NCBI GenBank assembly: GCA_963205525.1
Contig: CAUJJP010000015.1
Coordinates: 1-13,181 of the forward strand
Length of the DNA stretch: 13,181 nucleotides
Direction of reading: 5' to 3'
Origin: Pseudomonadota bacterium
GTDB lineage: Bacteria; Pseudomonadota; Gammaproteobacteria; Burkholderiales; Burkholderiaceae
The position numbers and the translations under genes are program-made. The notes beneath the pieces are model-generated. The model was not told where the DNA came from, ran no database searches, and saw nothing but the letters and a program-made list of their open reading frames with translations. Of the stretch, positions 1-7,194 are shown in pieces; positions within the stretch are counted from its first letter, which is position 1, and the number at the start of each line of letters is the position of its first letter.

Positions 1-71
1 CGCACCACCCACGGTGCCTGCAGACCCAGCGCGCTGGTGAACAGCGCCTCCACTTCAACGCTCAATTCCAT
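1..71 (-). CDS. ISL3-family transposase, N-terminal 23 codons only
   Basis: From the ATG at 71-69 the minus strand reads MELSVEVEALF, then TSALGLQAPWVV, and runs off the window edge. A short acidic or hydrophobic start followed by a LGL-x-x-PW-x-V motif is the usual beginning of ISL3-type (IS204/IS1001/IS1096/IS1165) transposases, where it precedes the zinc-binding and DDE domains. Those domains are not visible here. The reading frame is intact over the visible stretch. The upstream leader has no strong ribosome site (a CAGGAG-like stretch lies close to the ATG on the coding strand). The identification rests on a short N-terminus and is therefore moderate. Confidence 0.5.
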   Translation of the reverse strand, partial: MELSVEVEALFTSALGLQAPWVV

Positions 72-195
72 GCTCCTGGCAGCCGCCCGGTGGACATGTG
101 GACAGGCTCAAATGCAGCCTGCCCACATTCCCCCCGGGCTCGACGACGACCCGCGATTCTGACTGTTGGGTTCCACACGAAATGACGAGGGGCCC
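1..195 (-). mobile_element. 5' end of an ISL3-family insertion sequence (partial, continues off the left edge)
   Basis: The segment holds the start of a transposase gene reading leftwards and about 123 bp of untranslated leader. Read on the minus strand from position 195 the sequence begins GGGCCCCTCGTCATTTCG, which has the GG-rich start typical of ISL3-family terminal inverted repeats. This is also exactly where the similarity to ccoG stops, so I place the element boundary at 194-195. ISL3 elements usually make 8-bp target duplications, so the likely duplicated bases are ttttgctt at 196-203. The second copy and the other inverted repeat lie outside the window and cannot be checked. The family assignment is inference from the protein start plus the terminus. 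No specific IS name is claimed. Confidence 0.55.
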
Positions 196-314
196 TTTTG
201 CTTCTGATACAGCGACACCATCTCGACGGCGGCGTCGGCGCCGCCGGCGCCGCCGACGACATCGCTGTCATGCGGCGCCGCCCGGACCTCGGGCCCGGGC
301 GTGGCGGCATTCAT
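195..314 (-). pseudogene. ccoG: ccoG (cbb3 oxidase accessory protein), truncated to about 40 codons by an IS
   Basis: The ATG at 314-312 lies 13 bp after the ccoP stop and opens a frame reading MNAATPGPEV, and after about 20 variable Gly/Ala residues VSLYQKQK. The Val-Ser-Leu-Tyr-Gln-Lys block normally runs into the KKIYPR motif that precedes the first membrane helix of betaproteobacterial CcoG (RdxA/FixG). Here the match stops after Lys40, where the putative ISL3 terminus begins. The frame then continues 28 unrelated residues to a stop at about 108. CcoG is normally about 470-480 residues, with membrane helices and two [4Fe-4S] ferredoxin sites, and reduces Cu(II) to Cu(I) for cbb3 assembly. 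None of these parts remain here. Position downstream of ccoP is the standard ccoNOQP-ccoG order, which supports the call. The remainder of the gene may lie beyond the IS. Confidence 0.65.
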
Positions 315-327
315 GGCGAGCTCGGCC

Positions 328-1233
328 TCAAGGCTTGGCGGCTCGCGAGAGCTGCCACACGTAGGCGGCCAGGACGTGGATCTGCTCCTTGGTGAGCAGC
401 TTGTCCTGCGCCGGCATGACGTTGGTCTTGCCGTTGTGGATCATGGCCGCGATCGCGTTCTCGCCCCAGCCGTGGAGCCAGATCTTGTCGGTCAGGTTGG
501 GCGCCCCCAGAGCCTGGGTGCCCTTGCCGTCGGCGCCGTGGCAGGCGGCACAGAGCGCGAACTGGTCCTTGCCGAGCTGGGCGTAGACCGGGTTGTGCGC
601 GCTGCCCGACAGGCTCAGCACGTAGTGGGCGACGTTGCGCACCGCCTCGCCGCTGCCCAGCGCCTCGGCCATCGGGGTCATGATGCCCTGGCGGCCGCCG
701 GTGATGGTCTCCTCGATCAGCTCCGGCGTGCCGCCCCACAGCCAGTCGTCGTCGCTCAGGTTGGGGAATCCCTTGCTGCCGCGCGCGTCCGAGCCGTGGC
801 ACTGGGCGCAGTGGTTGATGAACAGGCGCTGGCCTATGCCCATGGCGTCGGCGTCGCGCGCCAGATCCTCGGCCTTCATCGCCGCGAACCGGGCATAGAT
901 GGGCTCCATTGCCGCCTTGGCCTTGGCCTGCTCGGCCTCCCATTGGCCGGTGCTGGTCCAGCCCAGCGTGCCTTCGCGGCTGCCCAGCCCCGGGTACAGC
1001 GCCAGGTAGATGGCAGCGAAGGCCACCGTCATCACGAACAGCCACATCCACCAGCGCGGCAGCGGGTTGTTCAGCTCGACCAGGTCCTCGTCCCAGACGT
1101 GGCCGGTGGTGTTGTTGCTGGCCATCACCTTGCGCCGGCTGGCGATGATCAGCAGCGCCAGGCAGCCCAGCAGGCCGATGCTGGTGACGGCGGCGATGAA
1201 GATCGACCAGCCGCTGTTGAAGAAGTCGCTCAA
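328..1233 (-). CDS. ccoP: cbb3-type cytochrome c oxidase subunit III (diheme cytochrome c CcoP)
   Basis: The 301-residue membrane-anchored diheme cytochrome c passes electrons to CcoO and CcoN in the cbb3 terminal oxidase. Two N-terminal hydrophobic segments (about 9-32 and 61-81) anchor it. The linker contains the NNPLPRWW motif typical of CcoP. Two CxxCH haem c sites follow: C142-AQ-CH146 and C228-AA-CH232. Methionine candidates for the distal ligands lie at GIMTPM (183-188) and NVMPA (271-275). The start is a TTG at 1233, overlapping the ccoQ stop (TTGA) and preceded by a clear GGGAGGG ribosome site 4 bases away, so translational coupling is likely. Its length and layout are normal for the family, and it is the last intact gene of the oxidase operon. 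Confidence 0.97.
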   Translation of the reverse strand: MSDFFNSGWSIFIAAVTSIGLLGCLALLIIASRRKVMASNNTTGHVWDEDLVELNNPLPRWWMWLFVMTVAFAAIYLALYPGLGSREGTLGWTSTGQWEAEQAKAKAAMEPIYARFAAMKAEDLARDADAMGIGQRLFINHCAQCHGSDARGSKGFPNLSDDDWLWGGTPELIEETITGGRQGIMTPMAEALGSGEAVRNVAHYVLSLSGSAHNPVYAQLGKDQFALCAACHGADGKGTQALGAPNLTDKIWLHGWGENAIAAMIHNGKTNVMPAQDKLLTKEQIHVLAAYVWQLSRAAKP

Positions 1234-1409
1234 GACACCCTCCCTTGGTTGCTCGCCGCCGGAAGGGTCTGGCCCTCCTCTTCGAACGGCAGGCGCGCCG
1301 CTTCATCGAATGCGGCCTTGCGGCCGCGTGCATACACCCAGCCGACGATGGCCAGGAAGAGCAGCAGGCTGACCACGGTGACCGCGCTGCGCAGATCGTT
1401 CACGTCCAT
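1230..1409 (-). CDS. ccoQ: cbb3-type cytochrome c oxidase subunit IV (CcoQ)
   Basis: This small ORF of 59 residues begins MDVNDLRSAV. It has one transmembrane segment (about 11-26, VTVVSLLLFLAIVGWV) followed by a charged YARGRKAAFDEAARLPFEE region, which is the characteristic CcoQ/FixQ pattern. CcoQ is the non-catalytic single-helix subunit that stabilises the cbb3 complex. The ATG at 1409-1407 has a GGGAG ribosome site about 7 bases upstream. The gene starts 15 bp after the ccoO stop, and its own stop overlaps the TTG of ccoP, so it sits exactly in the ccoN-O-Q-P order. Confidence 0.93.
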   Translation of the reverse strand: MDVNDLRSAVTVVSLLLFLAIVGWVYARGRKAAFDEAARLPFEEEGQTLPAASNQGRVS

Positions 1410-1424
1410 GCGTTGCTCCCGTGT

Positions 1425-2042
1425 TCAGCGCGCCAGGCCCAGACCCTGCAGGTAGGCGATCACCGCCTCCAGCTCGGTACGGCCCTTGACCTCCTCGGCC
1501 GCACCCGCGATCTCGGCGTCGCTGTAGGGAACGCCGAGCTTGCGCAGCGCGCTCATGCGCGGCGCCATCACCGCCGGGTCGACGCTGGCCTTGGCGAGCC
1601 AGGGGTAGGCCGGCATGTTGGACTCGGGCACCACGTCGCGCGGGTTGGTCAGGTGCACGCGGTGCCACTCGTCGCTGTAGCGCCCTCCCACGCGGTGCAG
1701 GTCGGGGCCGGTGCGCTTGCTGCCCCACTGGAAGGGGTGGTCGTAGACGAACTCGCCGGCCTTGGAATAGGGGCCGTAGCGCAGCGTCTCGGCACGGAAG
1801 GGGCGCACCATCTGCGAGTGGCAGTTGTAGCAACCCTCGCGGATGTAGATGTCGCGCCCGGCGAGCTGCAGCGCGGTGTAGGGCTTGACGCCCTCGGCCG
1901 GCTGGGTGGTGCTGCGCTGGAAGAACAGCGGCACGATCTCGACGATGCCGCCGATCGCCACCGCGACCAGGGTCAGCACGATGAGCAGGAAGTTGCTGGT
2001 CTCGATCTTCTCGTGACCGCGGGCGGGGCTGTGATTGGCCAT
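1425..2042 (-). CDS. ccoO: cbb3-type cytochrome c oxidase subunit II (monoheme cytochrome c CcoO)
   Basis: The 205-residue protein is the monoheme cytochrome c subunit that relays electrons from CcoP to the haem-copper centre of CcoN. It has one N-terminal membrane anchor (about 18-41, [25 protein letters not shown]). The haem site is C71-YN-CH75 within [15 protein letters not shown], which is diagnostic for CcoO/FixO. The block [11 protein letters not shown], the pair [18 protein letters not shown] and the NMPAYPWL segment with the likely Met ligand follow in normal family order. The ATG has a CAGGAG ribosome site 8 bases upstream and lies 19 bp after the ccoN stop. Confidence 0.97.
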   Translation of the reverse strand: MANHSPARGHEKIETSNFLLIVLTLVAVAIGGIVEIVPLFFQRSTTQPAEGVKPYTALQLAGRDIYIREGCYNCHSQMVRPFRAETLRYGPYSKAGEFVYDHPFQWGSKRTGPDLHRVGGRYSDEWHRVHLTNPRDVVPESNMPAYPWLAKASVDPAVMAPRMSALRKLGVPYSDAEIAGAAEEVKGRTELEAVIAYLQGLGLAR

Positions 2043-2061
2043 GTGTTGTTCTCCTGCCGCC

Positions 2062-3504
2062 TCAGGCGTGGGCGCGGGCCATGGGCACCGGCACCAGCGC
2101 AGGCTTGCTGCTCTTGATCGTCATCACCACGTTCCAGGCCATCACCAGCATGCCGCTGAGGTACAGCAGGCCGCCAAGCAGGCGTATCACGTAGAAGGGG
2201 AAGGTCGCCTTCACGCTTTCGACGAAGCTGTAGACCAGGGTGCCGTCCGGATTCACGGCGCGCCACATCAGGCCTTGCATGACGCCGGCGATCCACATCG
2301 CGGCGATGTACAGCACGATGCCGATGGTGGCGATCCAGAAGTGCAGCTCGATTGCGCGCTTGCTGTGCATCTCCTTGCGCCCGTACATGCGCGGGATGAG
2401 GTGGTACAGCGAGCCCATGGTGATCAGCCCCACCCAGCCCAGGGCGCCGCTGTGCACGTGGCCGACCGTCCAGTCGGTGTAGTGGCTCAGCGCGTTGACG
2501 GTCTTGATCGACATCATCGGCCCCTCGAAGGTCGACATGCCGTAGAAGGACAGGCTGACGATGAGGAACTTCAGGATCGGGTCGTCACGCAGTTTGTGCC
2601 AGGCCCCGCTCAAGGTCATGATGCCGTTGATCATGCCGCCCCAGCTCGGCGCCAGCAGCACCAGGCTGAACACCATGCCCACGCTCTGCGCCCAGTCCGG
2701 CAGCGCGGTGTAGTGCAGGTGGTGCGGGCCGGCCCACATGTAGGTGAAGATCAGCGCCCAGAAGTGGACGATGGACAGCCGGTAGCTGTAGACCGGGCGC
2801 TCGGCCTGCTTGGGGATGTAGTAGTACATCATCCCCAGGAAGCCGGTGGTGAGGAAGAAGCCCACCGCGTTGTGGCCGTACCACCACTGCACCATCGCGT
2901 CCTGCACCCCGGCGTAGACCGAATAGGAGTGCGTCAGGCTGGTCGGGATCTGGATGTTGTTGAAGATATGCAGCAGCGCCACCGCGATGATGAAGGAACC
3001 GAAGAACCAGTTCGCGACGTAGATGTGGCGCACCCGGCGGATGCCTATGGTGCCGAAGAACACCACCGCGTAGGACACCCAGACGGCGGCGATCAGGAGG
3101 TCGATCGGCCAGATCAGTTCGGCGTACTCGCGGCTTTGCGTCAGCCCCATGGGCAGCGTGATGGCGGCCGACACGATCACCGCCTGCCAGCCCCAGAAGG
3201 TGAACTTGGCCAGCCCCTGCATGAACAGCGGGGTCTGGTTGGTGCGCTGCACGACGTGGTAGCTGGTGGCAAACAACGCGCTGCCGCCGAAGGCGAAGAT
3301 CACCGCGTTGGTGTGCAGCGGGCGCAGCCGGCCGTAGCTCAGCCAGGGAATGCCGAAGTTCAGCTCCGGCCAGGTGAGCTGGGCGGCGATGATCACGCCC
3401 ACCAGCATGCCCACCACGCCCCAGAGCACGGAGGCAAGCGCGAACCAGCGCACCACCGTATCGCTGTACATCGGGGCTGCTGCGCCCACGTTCTTGTCGG
3501 ACAT
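2062..3504 (-). CDS. ccoN: cbb3-type cytochrome c oxidase subunit I (CcoN)
   Basis: CcoN is the catalytic subunit, a polytopic haem-copper oxidase that reduces oxygen and pumps protons under microaerobic conditions. Translation from 3504 gives 480 residues. The expected ligands are present: H64 and H351 for the low-spin haem b, H349 for haem b3, H211, H261 and H262 for CuB, and Y255 as the expected cross-linked tyrosine. E327 in STFEGPMM is the conserved glutamate. These positions are offset by a constant four from the Pseudomonas stutzeri numbering I recall. I chose the ATG at 3504 (MSDKN) over an in-frame ATG at 3534 because GAGGAGAGG sits just before it and the family usually starts this way. 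About twelve hydrophobic segments are visible. Confidence 0.97.
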   Translation of the reverse strand: MSDKNVGAAAPMYSDTVVRWFALASVLWGVVGMLVGVIIAAQLTWPELNFGIPWLSYGRLRPLHTNAVIFAFGGSALFATSYHVVQRTNQTPLFMQGLAKFTFWGWQAVIVSAAITLPMGLTQSREYAELIWPIDLLIAAVWVSYAVVFFGTIGIRRVRHIYVANWFFGSFIIAVALLHIFNNIQIPTSLTHSYSVYAGVQDAMVQWWYGHNAVGFFLTTGFLGMMYYYIPKQAERPVYSYRLSIVHFWALIFTYMWAGPHHLHYTALPDWAQSVGMVFSLVLLAPSWGGMINGIMTLSGAWHKLRDDPILKFLIVSLSFYGMSTFEGPMMSIKTVNALSHYTDWTVGHVHSGALGWVGLITMGSLYHLIPRMYGRKEMHSKRAIELHFWIATIGIVLYIAAMWIAGVMQGLMWRAVNPDGTLVYSFVESVKATFPFYVIRLLGGLLYLSGMLVMAWNVVMTIKSSKPALVPVPMARAHA

Positions 3505-3565
3505 CGGACCTCTCCTCGAGGAAAACTTCGTCAATAGTAGGGGATTGTTCTGTCGGTCGACTTAC
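3505..3565 (-). promoter_or_regulatory. ccoS-ccoN intergenic gap, possible promoter region
   Basis: The 61-bp gap between ccoS and ccoN is clearly more AT-rich than the surrounding coding DNA. On the minus strand it contains TACTATTGACGAAGTTTTCC followed by the ccoN ribosome site. TACTAT resembles a -10 box, but no good -35 lies at the right distance. TTGAC (3534-3530) matches one half of an FNR/ANR site, but the partner half is TTTTC rather than ATCAA. A separate ccoNOQP promoter is expected in many species, so this is the most likely place for one, but the sequence gives only weak support. Confidence 0.25.
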
Positions 3566-3730
3566 TCAGCTTTGAGCCTCGTCGCCGCCGTCCAGTCGTG
3601 AATCGAGTATGCGTTCGGCCTCGTCGTCCAGATCCTCGAACTGGCCGCGCCACAGCGCCCAGCCGAAGACGGCGATGATGGCCAGCACCAGCAGCACCGA
3701 CATCGGGATCAGCAGGTACAGGATTTCCAT
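3566..3730 (-). CDS. ccoS: cbb3 oxidase maturation protein CcoS
   Basis: A 54-residue ORF begins MEILYLLIPMSVLLVLAI and contains one transmembrane helix (about 3-27). It continues FGWALWRGQFEDLDDEAERIL, the signature of CcoS/FixS proteins, where the aromatic helix end is followed by FDDLD-type acidic residues. CcoS is needed for insertion of haem and copper cofactors into cbb3 oxidase, acting at the inner membrane. The ATG lies 12 bp after the ccoI stop, and the gene is 61 bp upstream of ccoN. The ccoI-ccoS-ccoN order is the usual one. The ribosome site is not strong, which would fit coupling to ccoI. Its length is normal. Confidence 0.93.
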   Translation of the reverse strand: MEILYLLIPMSVLLVLAIIAVFGWALWRGQFEDLDDEAERILDSRLDGGDEAQS

Positions 3731-3742
3731 CTTCGAGGCCGC

Positions 3743-6076
3743 TCAGGCGCGCGGGGCGCGCGCCGCGCGCGTGGCGTTCAGGATCACGGTGAGCGAACTC
3801 AGCGCCATGCCCAGGCCGGCGGCCCAGGGCGGCAGCCAGCCGACCACCGCCAGCGGGATGCCGAGCGCGTTGTAGGCCAGGGCCCAGGCGAGATTCTGGC
3901 GCACGATGCGCAGCGCGCGCCGGGCACTGGCACGCGCACGCAGCACGTCGGCCCAGCGGCCCGAGACCACCACCGCATCGGCCTGCGCACGGGCGACCAG
4001 CGCGCCCTGCCCCATCGCCAGCGAGACGTCGGCGCGCGCCAGCACCGGCGCGTCGTTCACGCCGTCGCCCACCATCAGCACGCAGTGCCCGGCCGCCTGC
4101 GCCGCCGCCACCGCGTCCACCTTGTCCTGCGGCGAGGCGTCGGCGTGCGCCGCCGCAATGCCCAGGCGCTGCGCCAGCGGCTGCACGCGGCTGGCGCGGT
4201 CGCCCGACAGCAAGGTGGCTGGCAAGCCCTGTGCGGCCAGGGCGGCGATGGCAGGCGCGGCATCTGCGCGCAGACTTTCCGGGCGCAGCAGCGCCGCCAC
4301 CACCCGCCCATCCAGGACAAGCACGGCGCGCGCCTCATCGGGCAGCGGTTGGCTGGGCGCCAGCCACGCCGCCGATCCCAGCTGCCAGCAGCGGCCTTGC
4401 AGGTCCCGCCCCTGCAGGCCGGATCCCGGCCGTTCCTCGACCTGGGTCAGCGCCAGCGGCGTCACCGCCAGCGTGCCCGCCAGGGCGGCGCTCAAGGGGT
4501 GGGTGGAGCGCGACGCAAGCGCCAGCGCCGCCGCCTGTGCCAGCGCTGGATCGAGGTCGAGATCCAGCATCTGCAGGGAAGCCGCCGCGCAGCCCTCGTC
4601 GGTCAAGGTGCCGGTCTTGTCGACGAACAGGCGGTCCGCGCGCGCCAGCGGCTCGATCGCATCCAGTCGCTGCAGCAGCACGCCGCGCCTGGCCATGCCG
4701 CCGGCCGTCGCCACCCAGGCCGCGGGGGCGGCGAGCGAAAGCGCGCAGGGGCAGGTCACCACCAGCACCGCCACCGCCACCGGCAGCGCGCGCGCAGGGT
4801 CGATCTGGCTCCAGGCCAGCGCGGCGCCGGTCGCCAGCAGCAGCACCGCCCACAAGAAGGGGCCGGCCCAGCGGTCTGCCAGCGCCAGCGCCGCCGGACG
4901 CTGGGTCATGGCCTCGCGCATCAAGGCCACGATGGCCTGCTGGCGGGTGTCGGCGCCGGCGCGCAGCACGCGCATGCGCACCGGCGGCCCAAGGTTGACG
5001 CTGCCCGCCACCAACATGCTGCCCGCTGTCTTGTCCACCGGCGTCGATTCGCCGCTGAGCAGCGCCTCGTCGGCCTCGGTGCCGCCTTCGATCAGCGGAC
5101 CGTCGGCGGCAAAGGCCTCGCCGTGCGGCACCTGCACGATGTCGCCCGCGCGCAGGCGATGCACGCTCACCGACTCCACACTGCCGTCGGCGCGCTCGCG
5201 GCGTGCGGTGGCGGGCATGGCGGCGAGCGCCGACTCCAGATCCGCCTGCGCGCGGTGGCGCGCCCGCAGCTCGAGCCAGCGCGCCCCGAGCAGGAAGGCG
5301 ACGAACATGGTCAGTGAGTCGTACCAGACCTCGCGCCCGAAGCCGGACGCAGGCGCGAAGGTGGCACCCATGCTGCCGACGAACGCGGTCGCGATCCCCA
5401 GCGCCACCGGCAGGTCCATGCCGATGCGGCGCTGCCTCAGGCCACGCCAGGCGGCGCGGAAGAAGGGCCCGGCGGAGAACAGCAGCACCGGCAGGGTGAG
5501 CAGCCACTGGCTCCAGTTCAGCAACTGGCGCAGGTCGTCCGACAACTCGCCGGGGCCCGCCACATAGCTGGGCGTGGCCAGCATCATCACCTGCATGGAG
5601 CAGAAGGCGGCGACGAACAGCCGCCACAGCGCGCGCCGCTGCTCGCGCCGGCGCAGCTCACGCGCAGGAGCCGCGGCGTCGGGAACGGCCTCGTAGCCGG
5701 CGCCGCGGACGGCGGCGATCAGGGCCGAGGGCCGGGTGCGCGCCGGATCCCAGCGCACGCTGGCGCGCGCCGCGGCAGCGCTCACGCGCGCCTCCTGCAC
5801 CCCGTCCACCTTGCACAGCGCCGCCTCCAGGATGCCGCTGCAGGCGGCACAGGTGATGCCCGCGATCTGCAGCCCCGACTCGTAGATCGGTCGCCCGTCG
5901 GCGCCGACGGACCGACGCGAGAAGCAGGCGTACTCCAGCGGGTCGTCGATCACCTCGCCCGGCGCCGCAGCGCCGTCGGCACCGGCGTCGAGATTCGCAC
6001 GCGCGGACGCGGCAGCGCGCAGGCCGGCCGCCGGGACATCCGCCCCGGCTGTGCCATGCTTGCGCGCTGTGTGCAT
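3743..6076 (-). CDS. ccoI: copper-translocating P1B-type ATPase CcoI (cbb3 maturation)
   Basis: This heavy-metal P-type ATPase moves Cu(I) out across the inner membrane for delivery to the cbb3 CuB site. Residues are numbered here from the longest in-frame start, an ATG at 6124 (793 residues). There is an N-terminal metal-binding domain with C92-AA-C95, membrane segments from about 165, the actuator motif SGES (357-360), and the transport motif C458-P-C460. The phosphorylation motif DKTGTLT has its aspartate at 502, the HP motif is at 542-543, and GDGVNDAP is at 686-693. The final helix carries MALSSLTVILNA. I prefer the ATG at 6076 (777 residues), which has GAGG about 9 bases upstream. Starts at 6094 or 6124 would overlap the divergent DUF192 gene. 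The first 60 residues are Ala/Gly-rich and not conserved-looking. Linkage to ccoS-N-O-Q-P separates it from a general CopA. Confidence 0.9.
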   Translation of the reverse strand: MHTARKHGTAGADVPAAGLRAAASARANLDAGADGAAAPGEVIDDPLEYACFSRRSVGADGRPIYESGLQIAGITCAACSGILEAALCKVDGVQEARVSAAAARASVRWDPARTRPSALIAAVRGAGYEAVPDAAAPARELRRREQRRALWRLFVAAFCSMQVMMLATPSYVAGPGELSDDLRQLLNWSQWLLTLPVLLFSAGPFFRAAWRGLRQRRIGMDLPVALGIATAFVGSMGATFAPASGFGREVWYDSLTMFVAFLLGARWLELRARHRAQADLESALAAMPATARRERADGSVESVSVHRLRAGDIVQVPHGEAFAADGPLIEGGTEADEALLSGESTPVDKTAGSMLVAGSVNLGPPVRMRVLRAGADTRQQAIVALMREAMTQRPAALALADRWAGPFLWAVLLLATGAALAWSQIDPARALPVAVAVLVVTCPCALSLAAPAAWVATAGGMARRGVLLQRLDAIEPLARADRLFVDKTGTLTDEGCAAASLQMLDLDLDPALAQAAALALASRSTHPLSAALAGTLAVTPLALTQVEERPGSGLQGRDLQGRCWQLGSAAWLAPSQPLPDEARAVLVLDGRVVAALLRPESLRADAAPAIAALAAQGLPATLLSGDRASRVQPLAQRLGIAAAHADASPQDKVDAVAAAQAAGHCVLMVGDGVNDAPVLARADVSLAMGQGALVARAQADAVVVSGRWADVLRARASARRALRIVRQNLAWALAYNALGIPLAVVGWLPPWAAGLGMALSSLTVILNATRAARAPRA

Positions 6077-6092
6077 CCCTGCCGTCCTCGCC

Positions 6093-6563
6093 ATGTCCAC
6101 GTTCAAGATCGCCAGATCGGCCATTCAGCGCTTCGTCTGGCTTGCGCTGGCCAGCGCCGCTCCCCATGCCGGGTCGCAGACCGCGCCCCAGCCACGCCTG
6201 CCCACGCTCACGCTCAGTGCCGGCATGCACCTGATCCAGGCCGAGCTGGCGACCACCCCGGCGCAGCAGGCGATCGGCATGATGCAGCGGCGCGGCATGG
6301 GCGCCAACGAGGGCATGCTGTTCGTCTACGACACGCCGGACAAGCTGTGCTTCTGGATGCGCAACACGCTGATCCCGCTGACCATCGCCTTCGTCGCCGA
6401 CGACGGCCGCATCGTGCACCTGGCCGACATGAAGCCGCTGGACGAGACCTCGCACTGCACGCCCGAGCCGGTGCGCTACGCACTCGAGATGAACCAGGGC
6501 TGGTTCGCCAAGCGCGGCATGAAGAAGGGCGACCACCTGCGCGGTCGCCCCTTCGGGAACTGA
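6093..6563 (+). CDS. secreted DUF192 family protein
   Basis: From the ATG at 6093 the product is 156 residues. A basic start (FKIARSAIQRF) and a hydrophobic stretch (FVWLALASAAPHA) look like a Sec signal peptide, cleaved near PHA-GS. The mature part contains the DUF192 core: AELATTPAQQAIGMMQRRGM, then GMLFVYDTPDKLCFWMRNTLIPLTIAFV, IVHLADMKPLDE, and an ALEMNQGWFAKRGMKKGD end. The M-x-F and FWMRNT-x-IPL motifs are diagnostic of the family. The biochemical role of this domain is not established in bacteria, so I give no function. An in-frame ATG at 6051 would add 14 residues but overlap ccoI and weaken the signal peptide. The gene is divergent from ccoI and convergent with sodB. Confidence 0.88.
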   Translation: MSTFKIARSAIQRFVWLALASAAPHAGSQTAPQPRLPTLTLSAGMHLIQAELATTPAQQAIGMMQRRGMGANEGMLFVYDTPDKLCFWMRNTLIPLTIAFVADDGRIVHLADMKPLDETSHCTPEPVRYALEMNQGWFAKRGMKKGDHLRGRPFGN

Positions 6564-6582
6564 AGCCGGCAGCCGGCGCCGG
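6564..6582. other. Short convergent gap between DUF192 and sodB
   Basis: The 19 bp between two converging genes begin agccggcagccggcgccgg, which holds GCCGG-cag-CCGGC and the palindrome ccggcgccgg. These could form short hairpins for transcripts from either side. There is no T-run on either strand, so a standard intrinsic terminator is not supported. Confidence 0.25.
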
Positions 6583-7164
6583 TCAGGCGTAGTTGGCTTC
6601 GGCGAAGTCCCAGTTCACCAGCTTGTCGAGGAAGGTCTCGACGAACTTCTGGCGCAGGTTGCGGTAGTCGATGTAGTAGGCGTGCTCCCACACGTCCACC
6701 GTCAGCAGCGCCTTGTCCGCCGTGGTCAGCGGCGTGCCGGCGGCGCCGGTGTTGACGATGTCCACCGATCCGTCGGCCTTCTTCACCAGCCAGGTCCAGC
6801 CGGAACCGAAGTTGCCGACCGCCGACTTCACGAAGGCCTCGCGGAAGGCCGCCAGGCCACCCCACTTGGCGTTGATCGCAGCCGCCAGCGCGCCCTTGGG
6901 CTCGCCGCCGCCGGCCGGCTTCATGCAGTGCCAGAAGAAGCTGTGGTTCCAGATCTGCGCCGCGTTGTTGTAGATGCCGCCGCTGGCCTTGCGCACGATC
7001 TCCTCCAGCGACAGCGATTCGAACTCGGTGCCCTTTTGCAGGTTGTTCAGGTTCACCACGTAGGCGTTGTGGTGCTTGCCGTGGTGGTACTCCAGCGTCT
7101 CGCGGCTGTAGTGCGGCGCCAGTGCGTCCAGGGCGTAAGGCAGGGCGGGCAGGGTGTGTTCCAT
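6583..7164 (-). CDS. sodB: iron superoxide dismutase
   Basis: The 193-residue cytoplasmic enzyme converts superoxide to hydrogen peroxide and oxygen. All four metal ligands are in place: H27, H74 in QIWNHSFFW, D157 and H161 in DVWEHAYY. Gln70 in AAQIWNHSF is the outer-sphere glutamine that marks the iron-type rather than manganese-type enzyme, and the length agrees with Fe-SOD. The ATG is preceded by GGAGG about 7 bases upstream. It lies 30 bp after the xseA stop on the same strand, an arrangement common in betaproteobacteria, so it may be co-transcribed with xseA or have its own promoter inside xseA. It is convergent with the DUF192 gene, only 19 bp away. Confidence 0.97.
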   Translation of the reverse strand: MEHTLPALPYALDALAPHYSRETLEYHHGKHHNAYVVNLNNLQKGTEFESLSLEEIVRKASGGIYNNAAQIWNHSFFWHCMKPAGGGEPKGALAAAINAKWGGLAAFREAFVKSAVGNFGSGWTWLVKKADGSVDIVNTGAAGTPLTTADKALLTVDVWEHAYYIDYRNLRQKFVETFLDKLVNWDFAEANYA

Positions 7165-7194
7165 CTGGGTTCCTCCGGTGGGGTTTTGTTGATT

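Noticed and set aside
208..268. GC-rich inverted repeat (cggcggcg ... cgccgccg) as an operon terminator after ccoP
   Set aside because: The stems are interrupted, no T-run follows, and the sequence is explained as the Gly/Ala-rich N-terminus of truncated ccoG.
301..1455. Long plus-strand open frame of 384 codons opposite ccoP and ccoQ
   Set aside because: It is antisense to genes with clear haem motifs and ribosome sites, has low-complexity composition, and arises from the high GC content.
3521..3534. GAAAACTTCGTCAA as an FNR/ANR box before ccoN
   Set aside because: Only the TTGAC half fits. The other half (TTTTC) matches the consensus at almost no positions.
2035..3537. A 500-codon plus-strand frame opposite ccoN, rich in His, Gln and Asp
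   Set aside because: It mirrors ccoN codons in the complementary frame. CcoN has all its metal ligands, and the mirror frame has no family motif.
3906..5567. Plus-strand frame of 553 codons opposite ccoI
   Set aside because: Ser/Ala/Arg-rich translation with no recognisable domain. The opposite strand encodes a full P-type ATPase.
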